DNA of 64,000 nt from Algoriphagus lutimaris (GTDB lineage: Bacteria > Bacteroidota > Bacteroidia > Cytophagales > Cyclobacteriaceae), in contig NZ_JAFIDJ010000001.1 of assembly GCF_017051705.1 (NCBI RefSeq), positions 1,054,001 to 1,118,000 on the forward strand, given 5' to 3'. Positions 43,567 through 52,577 of the stretch are shown here, in pieces (position 1 is the stretch's first letter; every line of letters begins with the position of its first letter). A model generated the notes under the pieces. It was not told the origin of the DNA, searched no databases, and saw nothing but the letters and a program-made list of their open reading frames with translations. A program made the position numbers and the translations under genes.

Positions 43567-46500
43567 CTATTTGTCATCCCATTTTTTGAGATTCCTTACG
43601 ATTGCCTTATTTAGTTGACCTGTATACGGTTCTCTCATCAATTTTAAATGTGGACCTAGAATCTTCTCTCGATCCACGATATTTAATAAGGGGTCCCATT
43701 CATAGGTATGTTTAAATTCCCTGGGTGTGGTTATAAGTAAGGTGTCACAAGCTATTTTTTCAGGCTTATAAGAAAGAATATACTTTTTCAATAAGCCTGT
43801 ATCTTGGATCAATACCGGCGGATTAGAATCCTTTATTACCTTTTTTCGAACTTTTTCCAGCAATTGGCCAGGTTTCTTCCAGTAGTCCAAATAGGTAAAT
43901 AGCTTTTTATAACCTCCTTTTCCAAAGGTCCTGGATTTATCAAAAAACAGCGGAGGATCGATCATGATCAAATTTACTTGCTCCCCTACTTCTAGCAATT
44001 GTCTGGCAATCTCGAAGGCAACTACATTCCCGATTGAATAGGATAAAATGCGGTAGGGGCCTTTGGATTGAATCAATCTAATATCTTCTAAACATAGACT
44101 TGCTATCTCTTCAATATTCCTAGGTATTGAAGTCTTGATCAATTCAGGACTCACCGACAAAATGCCATAAACCGGGTATTCAGCGGGCATATGCCTTGTC
44201 AATTGGCTATAAACTGTTTCGTAATAAAATTCACTATGAATACAGAAAAGGGGTGATTTTCTCCCGGTTGTTTTAATAGGTATCACCCTTTTAATATTTT
44301 TTGACTCAAATTCAACTAAACTACTAATAGATAGGATTTTCTTTGAAATATCCTGAATTGAGTCATTTATATGGATCGGCTCCTTAAAAGTAAATTTGGA
44401 GCTCAGCTCTTTCTCAACCTGTCTCCACTCATAATCCGAACCTCCATTTTTTTGGAAACTATCCTTCACCCCAATTAATTTTTGATTGAGATAGGTTTCC
44501 CAAACCTTTAAAACCTCAAGTTCTAGCGTGTTTACCGGTCTCTGATACGCTTCATGATGAATAGACTTGACTAGCGATTCCACTGTAGAATAACGTAAAA
44601 ATTGAGCTGGCGTAACCTTAATCCCAATGTCTCTGCATCTTGCGATGATTCGAATGCTTTGGAGCGAATTTCCACCCAACTCATAAAAATCTTTATTGAC
44701 AGGAACTTCCTCCTCTCCCATTACATCGGCCCAAATCCCTGCAACTTGCCGCTCTAAATACGAAGAAGGAACTTTTGGTGCAGCAATTGATGCCTTTGGC
44801 TTAGCTAGCGCAATTCCCTTTAAAGCATTCAAATCTACTTTTCCGTTTGGCAGCAAAGGAAATTCATTCAAAGTGAGAATTAAATCCGGAACCATGTATC
44901 GGGGTAAATTTTGACGGAAAAATTCCCCCATCTCCTCTTCTTTTAAATTAGCATCCGATTTAATAGCTAAAATTATTTGAGCTTCTGATTCTCCACTTAC
45001 AATTGCTAAGGCCGAACTAACTTTTGGATAGCGTTGGGCTAAATCTTGAATCTCAGTCAATTCTACTCGGTGCCCTCGGATTTTTACTTGATTGTCCTCT
45101 CTCCCAAGGTATTCCAGTAACCCATCTTTTTGTATTCGAACCAAGTCTCCCGTCCTATAAACCCTATCCCATTCATCAGAAAATGGGTTTTTCAGGAATT
45201 TAACAGCTGTCTCACTTTCCGATAAATAGCCTTTTGTCAGTCCAGCACCAGCAATGCAAAGTTCTCCGGGAATACCGATAGGACTTAATTTCTGATTTGA
45301 ATCAAGAACATAGGCTAAGGTATTCGATGTAGCTAAACCTATAGGAACTCGATGAAAAGAATCCCCAGCCTTTAGTTCCTGAACAGTACACCAAACAGTC
45401 CCCTCTGTTGGGCCATATTCGTTAAAAAGACGTGTATTTGGAAGCTTGTCAAAGTGCGTTTTTATCAATTCGTTTGGAAATTCTTCCCCTGCTAAAATTA
45501 CTCCCCTTAGAGAATCCCAGGTTCTATCATTTCCTTGCAATAGAGCCTGATAAAGGGATGGAAGCATCAGCGTGTGACTGACTTCTTCACGCGCAAGAAT
45601 TGCAGAAAGAGCAGCTGTGTCTAAGGTCTCATTTTGTTGGGTGATAATGAGTTTACCTCCCGAGCACAAAGACCAAAAAATTCCAGCCACAGAACTGTCA
45701 AAAGAAAAAGAGGATACCAATAAGAATGAGGTTGGCGACTCTTTATAATAGCTTTTTCTAGCTGCCACAGAAGAGTATAAATTATCATGGCTAACCAATA
45801 CACCTTTGGGTTTATTAGTACTACCAGAGGTGAAAATAAGGTAAGCATTTTCGCCAATATTATTTATTTTATCTAATTGATTATCAATGTTTTGATTGTA
45901 TTCAAGTGAATCTATTTCTATTATTTTAAACTTTTCTTTAACAGACTCTTTAGAATCAACTAAATGACGATGAGTCAAGAGATACTTAGCCCCTGATTCT
46001 TTTAGGTATTGGAGAATCCTTTGGTCCGGATAGTCAGGATCCAATGGCAAATAAGCTCCTCCAAATCTTAAGATGGCAAGAATTGAAACCAGAAAATCCA
46101 CGGACCTTTCCATAAAGATTCCTATAGGTTGATTTGGGTCAGCTGAATTCTCTTTTAACTCTTGCGCAATTATTTGACTTCTCTTATCTAGTTCTCCATA
46201 AGTAATTCGCTCCAAACCGCAGACTGCAGCAATTTGATCTTTGTTTTTAGTTAGGTTTTCAAAAATCTCAGTGAGAACAGTCTGGTTACTTTCTGGGCGA
46301 AACTCATGACCAAGACCTGAAATTAGATATTGATTCTCTTCCTCGGAAATAAGAGAATAAGAGTCAATCTCTAGGTTTGGATTATCGCATATGTTTTCTA
46401 AAAGTGTCGCAAAATGCTGACTCAAACGCTCCGCAAACACAGGACTAAATAAATCCGTACTAATTTCTATTCCAATTTGATAAGCATTGGCTTTTAGACC

Positions 46501-47748
46501 AAAATGATGCAGCGTCAAATCAAATTTAGAAACCTCTAAATCCAACACTTCAAAATCTACCGAAAGACCATGGTTTTCAAAAGGATTCTCCCCAGCGGAA
46601 TGCCCCACAAACATGGCTTGAAATAAAGGATTGTAGCTTTGATCTTTTGTTGTTTGTGAATTACTTACCAAATCCTCATAACTCGGTTTTTCGGAAGAAA
46701 TGGCCTCTAAAACATCATTTTTGATTTCTTTAATCAGCTCAGGAAACAATTTATGTTTTTCCAGATTAGTCTCAATTACCTGCGTATCTACAAAATACCC
46801 AACCATGGATTTAAACTCTTCTTTATCTCTATTGAAGACTGGTATTCCTACCGTTACCTCTTCACTTTTTGCATACCGACCAAGCAAAACCTGAAAGCAT
46901 GCAAGGAAAAGGTTAAAGTCCGTAGTTTGAAAATCTCTGACGAGCTTCGCTACTTTATCAGTTAATTTTTTTGGCAAGGCAAACCGAATTAAACTGCCTT
47001 GGTAACTTGGACTAGCCGGCCTTGGAAAATCCAGCGGTAGATCTAAAAATGAATCCGTACGCGTAGTAAATGAATTGGAAATAAACTCGGATTTGGGAAG
47101 TTCTTTTTGCCAGGAGGTATAATCCTGATATTGCAGCTCATTTTCAGGTACTGAGAAGTTTGATTGTTGATGATTATTGGAAATCTCAGCATAAAAATCA
47201 GCAAAATCTTCCCTCAAAATACCCATGGACCAGGCATCAATTATGATATGATGGAAGGTGATCCCTATCAAATATTGGTTATTAAGATCACAAACCCCCA
47301 ACCGAATCAAAGGATCTGTTTCTAGCCTAAAAGCTTTGCTAGCTAGATTTTTAAGCCAGATTCTGGCATTTGATTCATGCTGTATATCATATGCAACATG
47401 AAGATCAAAGCTCTTTTCCTGTCGAAAAACCATCACAGGTTCCTCTTGGAATACGACATAATTGCTTGCTAAAATCTGATGCTTGGCAACTAAGCATTCC
47501 AAGGCTTTTGTAAAAACACCTTGATCAAAAGAGGATCCTTGAAAATTCCAGATCTCTGAATAATTATATACAGGGCTTTCAGGATTCTTTTGATAGACGA
47601 ACCAAAGGCGCCGTTGAGCTACAGAAAGTGGATAATGGTCTGATAAGTTAGCTTTGGGAATTCGCTCCTCTGCTAAATTTTCAGATCCTCGATCCTGTTC
47701 GTTAAAATTAAGCCACTGATCAAGAAGATCATCAGAATTTCCTTCCAT
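43567..47748 (-). CDS. Nonribosomal peptide synthetase C-A-PCP-PCP*-TE (termination module)
   Basis: A 1393-residue synthetase. Condensation domain about 35-460 with HHIIIDA (His166, His167, Asp171). Adenylation domain about 485-975: TSGSTNKPKG from 640, NEYGPTEG at 776, YRTGDLVR at 864 and Lys970 in NGKVDL. The specificity residues, aligned by hand to GrsA, read DSAMIAEVWK, which matches no code I remember. First carrier 985-1055 with LGGNSL (Ser1028). A second carrier-like segment follows (IGVKDSFQKNGGSDY, about 1065-1140) in which the Ser position is Asp. Thioesterase about 1155-1390 with SYSIG (Ser1238) and HLKLMREP. It is the only protein here with a release domain, so it should act last. 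It lies 11 bases after the HupE-like gene. Confidence 0.93.
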   Translation of the reverse strand: MEGNSDDLLDQWLNFNEQDRGSENLAEERIPKANLSDHYPLSVAQRRLWFVYQKNPESPVYNYSEIWNFQGSSFDQGVFTKALECLVAKHQILASNYVVFQEEPVMVFRQEKSFDLHVAYDIQHESNARIWLKNLASKAFRLETDPLIRLGVCDLNNQYLIGITFHHIIIDAWSMGILREDFADFYAEISNNHQQSNFSVPENELQYQDYTSWQKELPKSEFISNSFTTRTDSFLDLPLDFPRPASPSYQGSLIRFALPKKLTDKVAKLVRDFQTTDFNLFLACFQVLLGRYAKSEEVTVGIPVFNRDKEEFKSMVGYFVDTQVIETNLEKHKLFPELIKEIKNDVLEAISSEKPSYEDLVSNSQTTKDQSYNPLFQAMFVGHSAGENPFENHGLSVDFEVLDLEVSKFDLTLHHFGLKANAYQIGIEISTDLFSPVFAERLSQHFATLLENICDNPNLEIDSYSLISEEENQYLISGLGHEFRPESNQTVLTEIFENLTKNKDQIAAVCGLERITYGELDKRSQIIAQELKENSADPNQPIGIFMERSVDFLVSILAILRFGGAYLPLDPDYPDQRILQYLKESGAKYLLTHRHLVDSKESVKEKFKIIEIDSLEYNQNIDNQLDKINNIGENAYLIFTSGSTNKPKGVLVSHDNLYSSVAARKSYYKESPTSFLLVSSFSFDSSVAGIFWSLCSGGKLIITQQNETLDTAALSAILAREEVSHTLMLPSLYQALLQGNDRTWDSLRGVILAGEEFPNELIKTHFDKLPNTRLFNEYGPTEGTVWCTVQELKAGDSFHRVPIGLATSNTLAYVLDSNQKLSPIGIPGELCIAGAGLTKGYLSESETAVKFLKNPFSDEWDRVYRTGDLVRIQKDGLLEYLGREDNQVKIRGHRVELTEIQDLAQRYPKVSSALAIVSGESEAQIILAIKSDANLKEEEMGEFFRQNLPRYMVPDLILTLNEFPLLPNGKVDLNALKGIALAKPKASIAAPKVPSSYLERQVAGIWADVMGEEEVPVNKDFYELGGNSLQSIRIIARCRDIGIKVTPAQFLRYSTVESLVKSIHHEAYQRPVNTLELEVLKVWETYLNQKLIGVKDSFQKNGGSDYEWRQVEKELSSKFTFKEPIHINDSIQDISKKILSISSLVEFESKNIKRVIPIKTTGRKSPLFCIHSEFYYETVYSQLTRHMPAEYPVYGILSVSPELIKTSIPRNIEEIASLCLEDIRLIQSKGPYRILSYSIGNVVAFEIARQLLEVGEQVNLIMIDPPLFFDKSRTFGKGGYKKLFTYLDYWKKPGQLLEKVRKKVIKDSNPPVLIQDTGLLKKYILSYKPEKIACDTLLITTPREFKHTYEWDPLLNIVDREKILGPHLKLMREPYTGQLNKAIVRNLKKWDDK

Positions 47749-47759
47749 ACTCTAATCTA

Positions 47760-48989
47760 CTAAAGGATTCCTTTTTCGAGCAACCAAGTATGAAGTTTCA
47801 AATCATATCCAAAGGCTCTTTCGATGATCCAATAAGCCGATATAGCCATCAATAAAAGAGAGAAACCAACAACGATGATATAGTATTGCTTTAGTCTACT
47901 TAGTAGGAAAAGAAGTGGAAAAGCAACAATGATAATTCCTAATTGACCAATTTCTACTCCCAGATTGAATCCAATTAATGAATAAACCAGATACTCCCCT
48001 CCTCTTGATTGTTCCGCCAAAACCGAGGCAAATCCAAATCCATGAAAGAGGCCAAATACTAAAATAATAAGCCACTCTCTCTTATTTAAAAATGGGACAA
48101 TGTTATGAAAAGCAGCCATGGCGATAGAAATGGCAATAATCGATTCTACTAACCTTGAAGGCAGATTAATCAATTCTAATGCAGCTAAACTTAAAGTTAC
48201 GGAGTGAGCAAGTGTAAAAATTGTGATTATTTTTACTACTGAAATAAAAGCTGTTTTAAAACTTGGCTGAGGATCAAAATCATTATAATTTATTCCTAAC
48301 CATTTCTTTTTAGGAGCATTTTTGGGTCTGTAAACAATCACCGAGGGAATCAGAAGGGCTATCAAAAAAAGGATATGATCCAATCCGATCCATATATGGT
48401 AAATCCCAGATTTCACCATTGCCAAAAAACCAGTTAGGACTGAACCTTCCTCAATGTCAAGCGTCTGATTTGGAGATGAAGTCCCAAAGATCAATGAAGG
48501 TAAGGATTCATTGGCCAATACACCCGTTTTCCAGTTCCGCTCAATATGAAGTAATGATTCATGATTACTCAATTCTTCTACAAAAATCTGATCATAAACC
48601 TCTAGATTGGAAGGAACAGGATTCATGTTTTCCATCGAAAAATTAAATAACAGGTAATCATCACCGTCTTTTAATTCCAACAAACCTAAGTCTGTGAAAA
48701 CCATAGCATGATCACCTTGGGAAGATGTAAACTTAAGGTGACTAAGAATATATTCTCGCATCCTTTGAACTTTTGGGTCATTCTCATCAGGAACTACTCC
48801 TGGTCCAATTTCAAAACCAAATACTTTTGCGATATCGCTTTTCCTTAGTTCTACCCTACAATCCATTTTACCTTCGTAAATACTCAGATAAATAAAATTT
48901 TGATTGGGTTTATGTGCCTCTACCCTGACTGCTAGTGTGAATAAAAGAAAGAATAAAAAACTTGTTCTGATTAATTTGGTTGTTGACAT
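47760..48989 (-). CDS. HupE/UreJ-family membrane protein (probable metal permease)
   Basis: A 409-residue protein: signal peptide (ending RVEAHKPN), a ~170-residue exported N-terminal domain, then six or seven transmembrane helices with the HupE/UreJ_2 signature SGIYHIWIGLDHILFL, TLAHSVTLSLA, and LFGLFHGFGFA. His/Asp residues in these helices are the likely metal ligands; relatives are associated with nickel, copper or cobalt uptake. Here it is the first gene of the leftward unit with an NRPS and a PPTase, and it is divergent from the operon carrying a TonB receptor. This suggests that it takes the metal (or metal-peptide) across the inner membrane. The exact metal cannot be told from sequence. 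Confidence 0.88.
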   Translation of the reverse strand: MSTTKLIRTSFLFFLLFTLAVRVEAHKPNQNFIYLSIYEGKMDCRVELRKSDIAKVFGFEIGPGVVPDENDPKVQRMREYILSHLKFTSSQGDHAMVFTDLGLLELKDGDDYLLFNFSMENMNPVPSNLEVYDQIFVEELSNHESLLHIERNWKTGVLANESLPSLIFGTSSPNQTLDIEEGSVLTGFLAMVKSGIYHIWIGLDHILFLIALLIPSVIVYRPKNAPKKKWLGINYNDFDPQPSFKTAFISVVKIITIFTLAHSVTLSLAALELINLPSRLVESIIAISIAMAAFHNIVPFLNKREWLIILVFGLFHGFGFASVLAEQSRGGEYLVYSLIGFNLGVEIGQLGIIIVAFPLLFLLSRLKQYYIIVVGFSLLLMAISAYWIIERAFGYDLKLHTWLLEKGIL

Positions 48990-49025
48990 ATACCGAAGAG
49001 AATTAAGGATTATTTGGGTTAAACA

Positions 49026-49044
49026 AACTTTTAATTTAAAAGTT
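49026..49044. promoter_or_regulatory. 19-bp inverted repeat in the divergent promoter region of the NRPS locus
   Basis: AACTTTTAATTTAAAAGTT is a perfect 9-1-9 palindrome, 36 bases before the HupE gene and 85 before the cyclodeaminase gene. Its 19-bp length is that of a Fur-family box, but its sequence does not match the classical GATAAT consensus and AT-rich palindromes can arise by chance. Confidence 0.4.
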
Positions 49045-49080
49045 ATGGAATTTGTGCTTTTTAGTAGGCAAAAAAATGAA

Positions 49081-49110
49081 TTGACACCTTAATTCAAAAT
49101 TGTATATTGG
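49081..49110 (+). promoter_or_regulatory. Predicted promoter of the rightward NRPS operon
   Basis: TTG (49081-49083), a 19-base spacer, and TATATTGG (49103-49110), seven of eight matches to TAnnTTTG, ending 19 bases before the ATG at 49130. Confidence 0.5.
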
Positions 49111-49129
49111 GTATTGTTTATTTTAAATA

Positions 49130-50203
49130 ATGAAGAAAAATCAAGAAAGTATCATTATAGATAGTAATGCTGTCAATAAGATTATTACAAAAATTGGGTT
49201 AGACAGAGTAATGGATGACCTGATTTCCGAATTAGAAACAGCGCTTAAAAATTTTAGTAAGGCAGAAACTGAAGTACCCATTCGATCAGGGTTTAATTAT
49301 AAAAAACCATTCCTTGGTTTAGTAGAATGGATGCCGATCATGAAGAAAGGTGAAGAAGTTCTAATTAAAATTGTGGGCTACCATCCTGAAAACCCAGACA
49401 TTTTTAAACTACCTACTATTTTATCAACTATTTCTTCTTACGATGCTCACACAGGTCATTTGAATTTTTTAGTAGATGGAGTTTTGCTTACAGCATTACG
49501 TACCGGTGCCTCTAGTGCAGTTGCCAGTAAAATGATGGCAAAGCAAAATTCAAAGACACTTGGCATTGTTGGATGCGGAGCTCAGTCAATCACCCAGATT
49601 CATGCTATATCCAGATTGTTTCCAATCGAAGAGATTTTAATTTACGATATCGATCAAAACTGCATGGATAGCTTAGAGGATCGATTGGATCCTATTAATC
49701 TTAGAATTTCTCCTAAGCTCTCTAGCATATCTGAAATCTTGGAAAAATCGGATATTGTGTGCACCGCTACCTCCATAGCTCCTGAAAAAGGGCCGCTTTT
49801 TACAGAATTTAATTCAAAGCCTCACCTTCATATTAATGCTGTGGGAGCAGATTTTCCAGGAAAGTTTGAACTTCCAATGGAACTTTTGAAGAAATCTTAT
49901 GTTTGTCCTGATTTTCTTGAGCAAGCAGTTGTCGAAGGCGAATGTCAGCAATTGGAACCCTCTGATATTGGTCCATCTTGGATTGAATTAATCCATAATC
50001 AAGTTTTGATCAAAAAGTACCAATCTGGAATAAGCATATTTGATTCTACTGGATGGGCATTGGAAGACCAGGTTGTGGCCAATTTATTTGCCAAATATGC
50101 AAATGAATTAAAACTAGGAACAAAGATGAATATTGAGTCTTACAGTTCTGATGAAAAAAATCCATATGGAATGATTCATCAGCTAATCAATGTAGCTCAA
50201 TAG
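49130..50203 (+). CDS. Ornithine cyclodeaminase/mu-crystallin family enzyme
   Basis: A 357-residue NAD-dependent enzyme. The substrate-binding half shows LVDGVLLTALRTGASSAVAS, the Rossmann motif LGIVGCGAQSITQ lies at about 141-153, and the catalytic Asp241 sits in NAVGADFPGKFEL, the motif of true ornithine and lysine cyclodeaminases. FDSTGWALEDQ follows near the C-terminus. Ornithine cyclodeaminase makes L-proline with loss of ammonia; lysine cyclodeaminase makes L-pipecolate; the SbnB relatives make diaminopropionate precursors. As first gene of the NRPS operon it probably supplies a dedicated cyclic imino acid. The product identity is inference. Confidence 0.85.
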   Translation: MKKNQESIIIDSNAVNKIITKIGLDRVMDDLISELETALKNFSKAETEVPIRSGFNYKKPFLGLVEWMPIMKKGEEVLIKIVGYHPENPDIFKLPTILSTISSYDAHTGHLNFLVDGVLLTALRTGASSAVASKMMAKQNSKTLGIVGCGAQSITQIHAISRLFPIEEILIYDIDQNCMDSLEDRLDPINLRISPKLSSISEILEKSDIVCTATSIAPEKGPLFTEFNSKPHLHINAVGADFPGKFELPMELLKKSYVCPDFLEQAVVEGECQQLEPSDIGPSWIELIHNQVLIKKYQSGISIFDSTGWALEDQVVANLFAKYANELKLGTKMNIESYSSDEKNPYGMIHQLINVAQ

Positions 50204-50325
50204 GTATTCATTTTTATTGAACTAAATATTAATTTTTTTAAAACAAAATCTCCTTTAATGAAGTAAGGTTTCAGAAAATATTTCAATTCTCCTTGTGAAT
50301 TGATTTTCAAGCCAGCTTTAAATAA

Positions 50326-52572
50326 ATGTCTATGATTAAAATAGTACTCTCCACCGTTGTCCTATTTACTTTTACAGTAATTTTTGTAAACGCCCAAGCA
50401 CTAAAAGGCCGAGTTTTAGACAGAGCAAGTTCCCCAATTATCGGAGCATATATTATTCACAATGCCTCAGAGCATCATGCTCACACTAATGAATCCGGAT
50501 ATTTTGTTCTTGCAGGTGTTCAAGATGGAGATTCCCTCCAAGTAAGTCATATTGGGTATGAAACCCAGATTTTTGTAGTAAATAATCTTTCAAAAGAAGT
50601 TACTGTGCGGATGGATGAAACAACCATTGAACTTGGAGAAGTGGTATTCAGTCAAGACGTTAACCCCGTAAATACACTTTCCCGAATTGATCTTAAAACA
50701 AATCCAGTAAACACTTCTCAAGATATATTAAGAAAAGTACCTGGGCTTTTCATAGGTCAACATGCTGGAGGGGGTAAAGCCGAACAAATTTTCCTTCGTG
50801 GATTTGATATTGACCATGGAACAGATATAAATATAACAGTTGATGGCATGCCTGTCAATATGGTATCTCATGCCCATGGACAAGGATATTCAGATCTCCA
50901 TTTTTTGATTCCAGAAACAGTAGAGCGGGTTGATTTTGATAAAGGACCCTATAATGCCGATAAAGGAAATTTTGCTACTGCAGGCTATGTAAACTTCCAA
51001 ACAAAAAGAGGATTGGATAAGAGTTCTGTTTCAGTGCAGGGCGGAAGTTTCAATAGTGTCCGTACTGTAGGATTATTTAATCTAGTGAATGACCAGAAAA
51101 ATAATGCATATGTAGCTGCAGAATATTTGGCAAGTGATGGTCCGTTTGAATCCAGTCAGAATTTTAACCGGTTAAATCTAATGGGGCGGTATGGTCTAAA
51201 ATTAGATGACGGAAGTGATATCAGTTTAATTGCATCTCATTTTACCAGTAAATGGGATGCTTCAGGACAGATACCGGTTCGTGCGGTAGAAAGTGGTCAA
51301 ATCACCAATTTCGGGGCTTTGGATGATACTGAAGGAGGATATACAAGTAGAACAAACATCGCTCTAAATCATACCAAGCTTATTAACGACCGTCTATTTA
51401 TTAAAAATAACGCCTACTATTCTACCTACGATTTTGAACTATTTTCAAACTTTACTTTCTTCTTAGAAGATTCAGTAAATGGAGATCAAATTCGACAGCG
51501 GGAAAACCGGGCGATTTTTGGAGCAGAAAGCCAACTTACATATAGCAATACATTTAATGGTGGAGAATATGCGCTTCAAGTTGGTGTAGGACTTAGAAAT
51601 GATGACATTCGGGACAATGAATTGGCTGGAACAAAAAATAGAGATAGTGTTCGATTTGTAACCCAAAGAGGTGACATCACTGAGTCGAATTATTACAGCT
51701 ATGTGAATTTTGATCTTTACTTGAAAAAGCTAAGAATCAACCCAGGGATACGTGTTGATTATTTTAATTATCTATATCAGGACGACCTCACACCAGAATA
51801 TGACCCTGAATCTTTAAATGCGGCAGTTGTGAGTCCCAAACTGAATTTCATTTACACTGCTAACGAAAATGTGCAGGTTTTCTTAAAATCAGGAATTGGC
51901 TTTCACTCAAACGACACCCGTTTGGTGTTAGAAAGGCCTAATAATGAATCCATACTTCCAAGAGCCTTTGGTGCTGATTTAGGAGGTAATTTTAAATTAA
52001 TGCCACGATTAATAGTAAATGGAGCGCTTTGGTATTTAAGACTTGAACAGGAATTTGTCTATGTAGGTGATGCCGGCATTGTGGAGGCGAGTGGAAGAAC
52101 AGCAAGAAGAGGAGTAGATTTGGGATTGCGTTGGCAAGCAAATAAGTGGATCTATTTAGATGGGGATTTCACCTACTCATATGCTAGAAGCATAGATGAC
52201 CCTGAAGGAAATAATTTCATCCCATTGGCACCAAGAATTACTACAACAGGAGGATTGAGTTTTGAAAAAGATGGTTTTGCAGGTGCTATAAGAGCCAGGT
52301 ATTTACAGGATCGTCCTGCAAATGAAGACAACAGTGTGGTTGCCAAAGGATATACGGTAGTTGATATGAACGCTAATTATACTTTTAATGCATTCACTTT
52401 TGGTTTTTTCATAGAGAACCTGCTTAATACTGATTGGAAAGAAACCCAATTTGATACGGAATCTAGAATAAGGCTTGCAAATGGAAACCTCGAAGCAAGT
52501 CCGGTTAGTGAGATTCATTTTACTCCTGGTACTCCTTTCAATTTTAGAGGTTTTGTGAAATTCACATTCTAA
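50326..52572 (+). CDS. TonB-dependent outer-membrane receptor
   Basis: A 748-residue receptor: signal peptide (ending FVNAQ), a CarboxypepD_reg-like beta-sandwich (about 25-105: LKGRVLDRASSPIIGAYI), plug domain (about 120-230) and a 22-strand barrel ending GFVKFTF. It is histidine-rich in exposed places: HNASEHHAHTN (45-55) in the N-terminal domain and VSHAHGQGY (His182, His184) in the plug. Receptors with this HAHGQGY plug are often found next to HupE-type genes and are thought to import metals or metal complexes. It starts 122 bases after the cyclodeaminase and 5 bases before the dehydrogenase gene, inside the biosynthetic operon. It probably imports the metal-loaded product. Confidence 0.93.
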   Translation: MSMIKIVLSTVVLFTFTVIFVNAQALKGRVLDRASSPIIGAYIIHNASEHHAHTNESGYFVLAGVQDGDSLQVSHIGYETQIFVVNNLSKEVTVRMDETTIELGEVVFSQDVNPVNTLSRIDLKTNPVNTSQDILRKVPGLFIGQHAGGGKAEQIFLRGFDIDHGTDINITVDGMPVNMVSHAHGQGYSDLHFLIPETVERVDFDKGPYNADKGNFATAGYVNFQTKRGLDKSSVSVQGGSFNSVRTVGLFNLVNDQKNNAYVAAEYLASDGPFESSQNFNRLNLMGRYGLKLDDGSDISLIASHFTSKWDASGQIPVRAVESGQITNFGALDDTEGGYTSRTNIALNHTKLINDRLFIKNNAYYSTYDFELFSNFTFFLEDSVNGDQIRQRENRAIFGAESQLTYSNTFNGGEYALQVGVGLRNDDIRDNELAGTKNRDSVRFVTQRGDITESNYYSYVNFDLYLKKLRINPGIRVDYFNYLYQDDLTPEYDPESLNAAVVSPKLNFIYTANENVQVFLKSGIGFHSNDTRLVLERPNNESILPRAFGADLGGNFKLMPRLIVNGALWYLRLEQEFVYVGDAGIVEASGRTARRGVDLGLRWQANKWIYLDGDFTYSYARSIDDPEGNNFIPLAPRITTTGGLSFEKDGFAGAIRARYLQDRPANEDNSVVAKGYTVVDMNANYTFNAFTFGFFIENLLNTDWKETQFDTESRIRLANGNLEASPVSEIHFTPGTPFNFRGFVKFTF

Positions 52573-52577
52573 ATTAT

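Noticed and set aside
50283-50303. Inverted repeat TCAATTC/GAATTGA before the TonB receptor gene
   Set aside because: A 7-bp AT-rich stem with a 7-base loop is too weak for a terminator or attenuator, and no riboswitch-like structure surrounds it.
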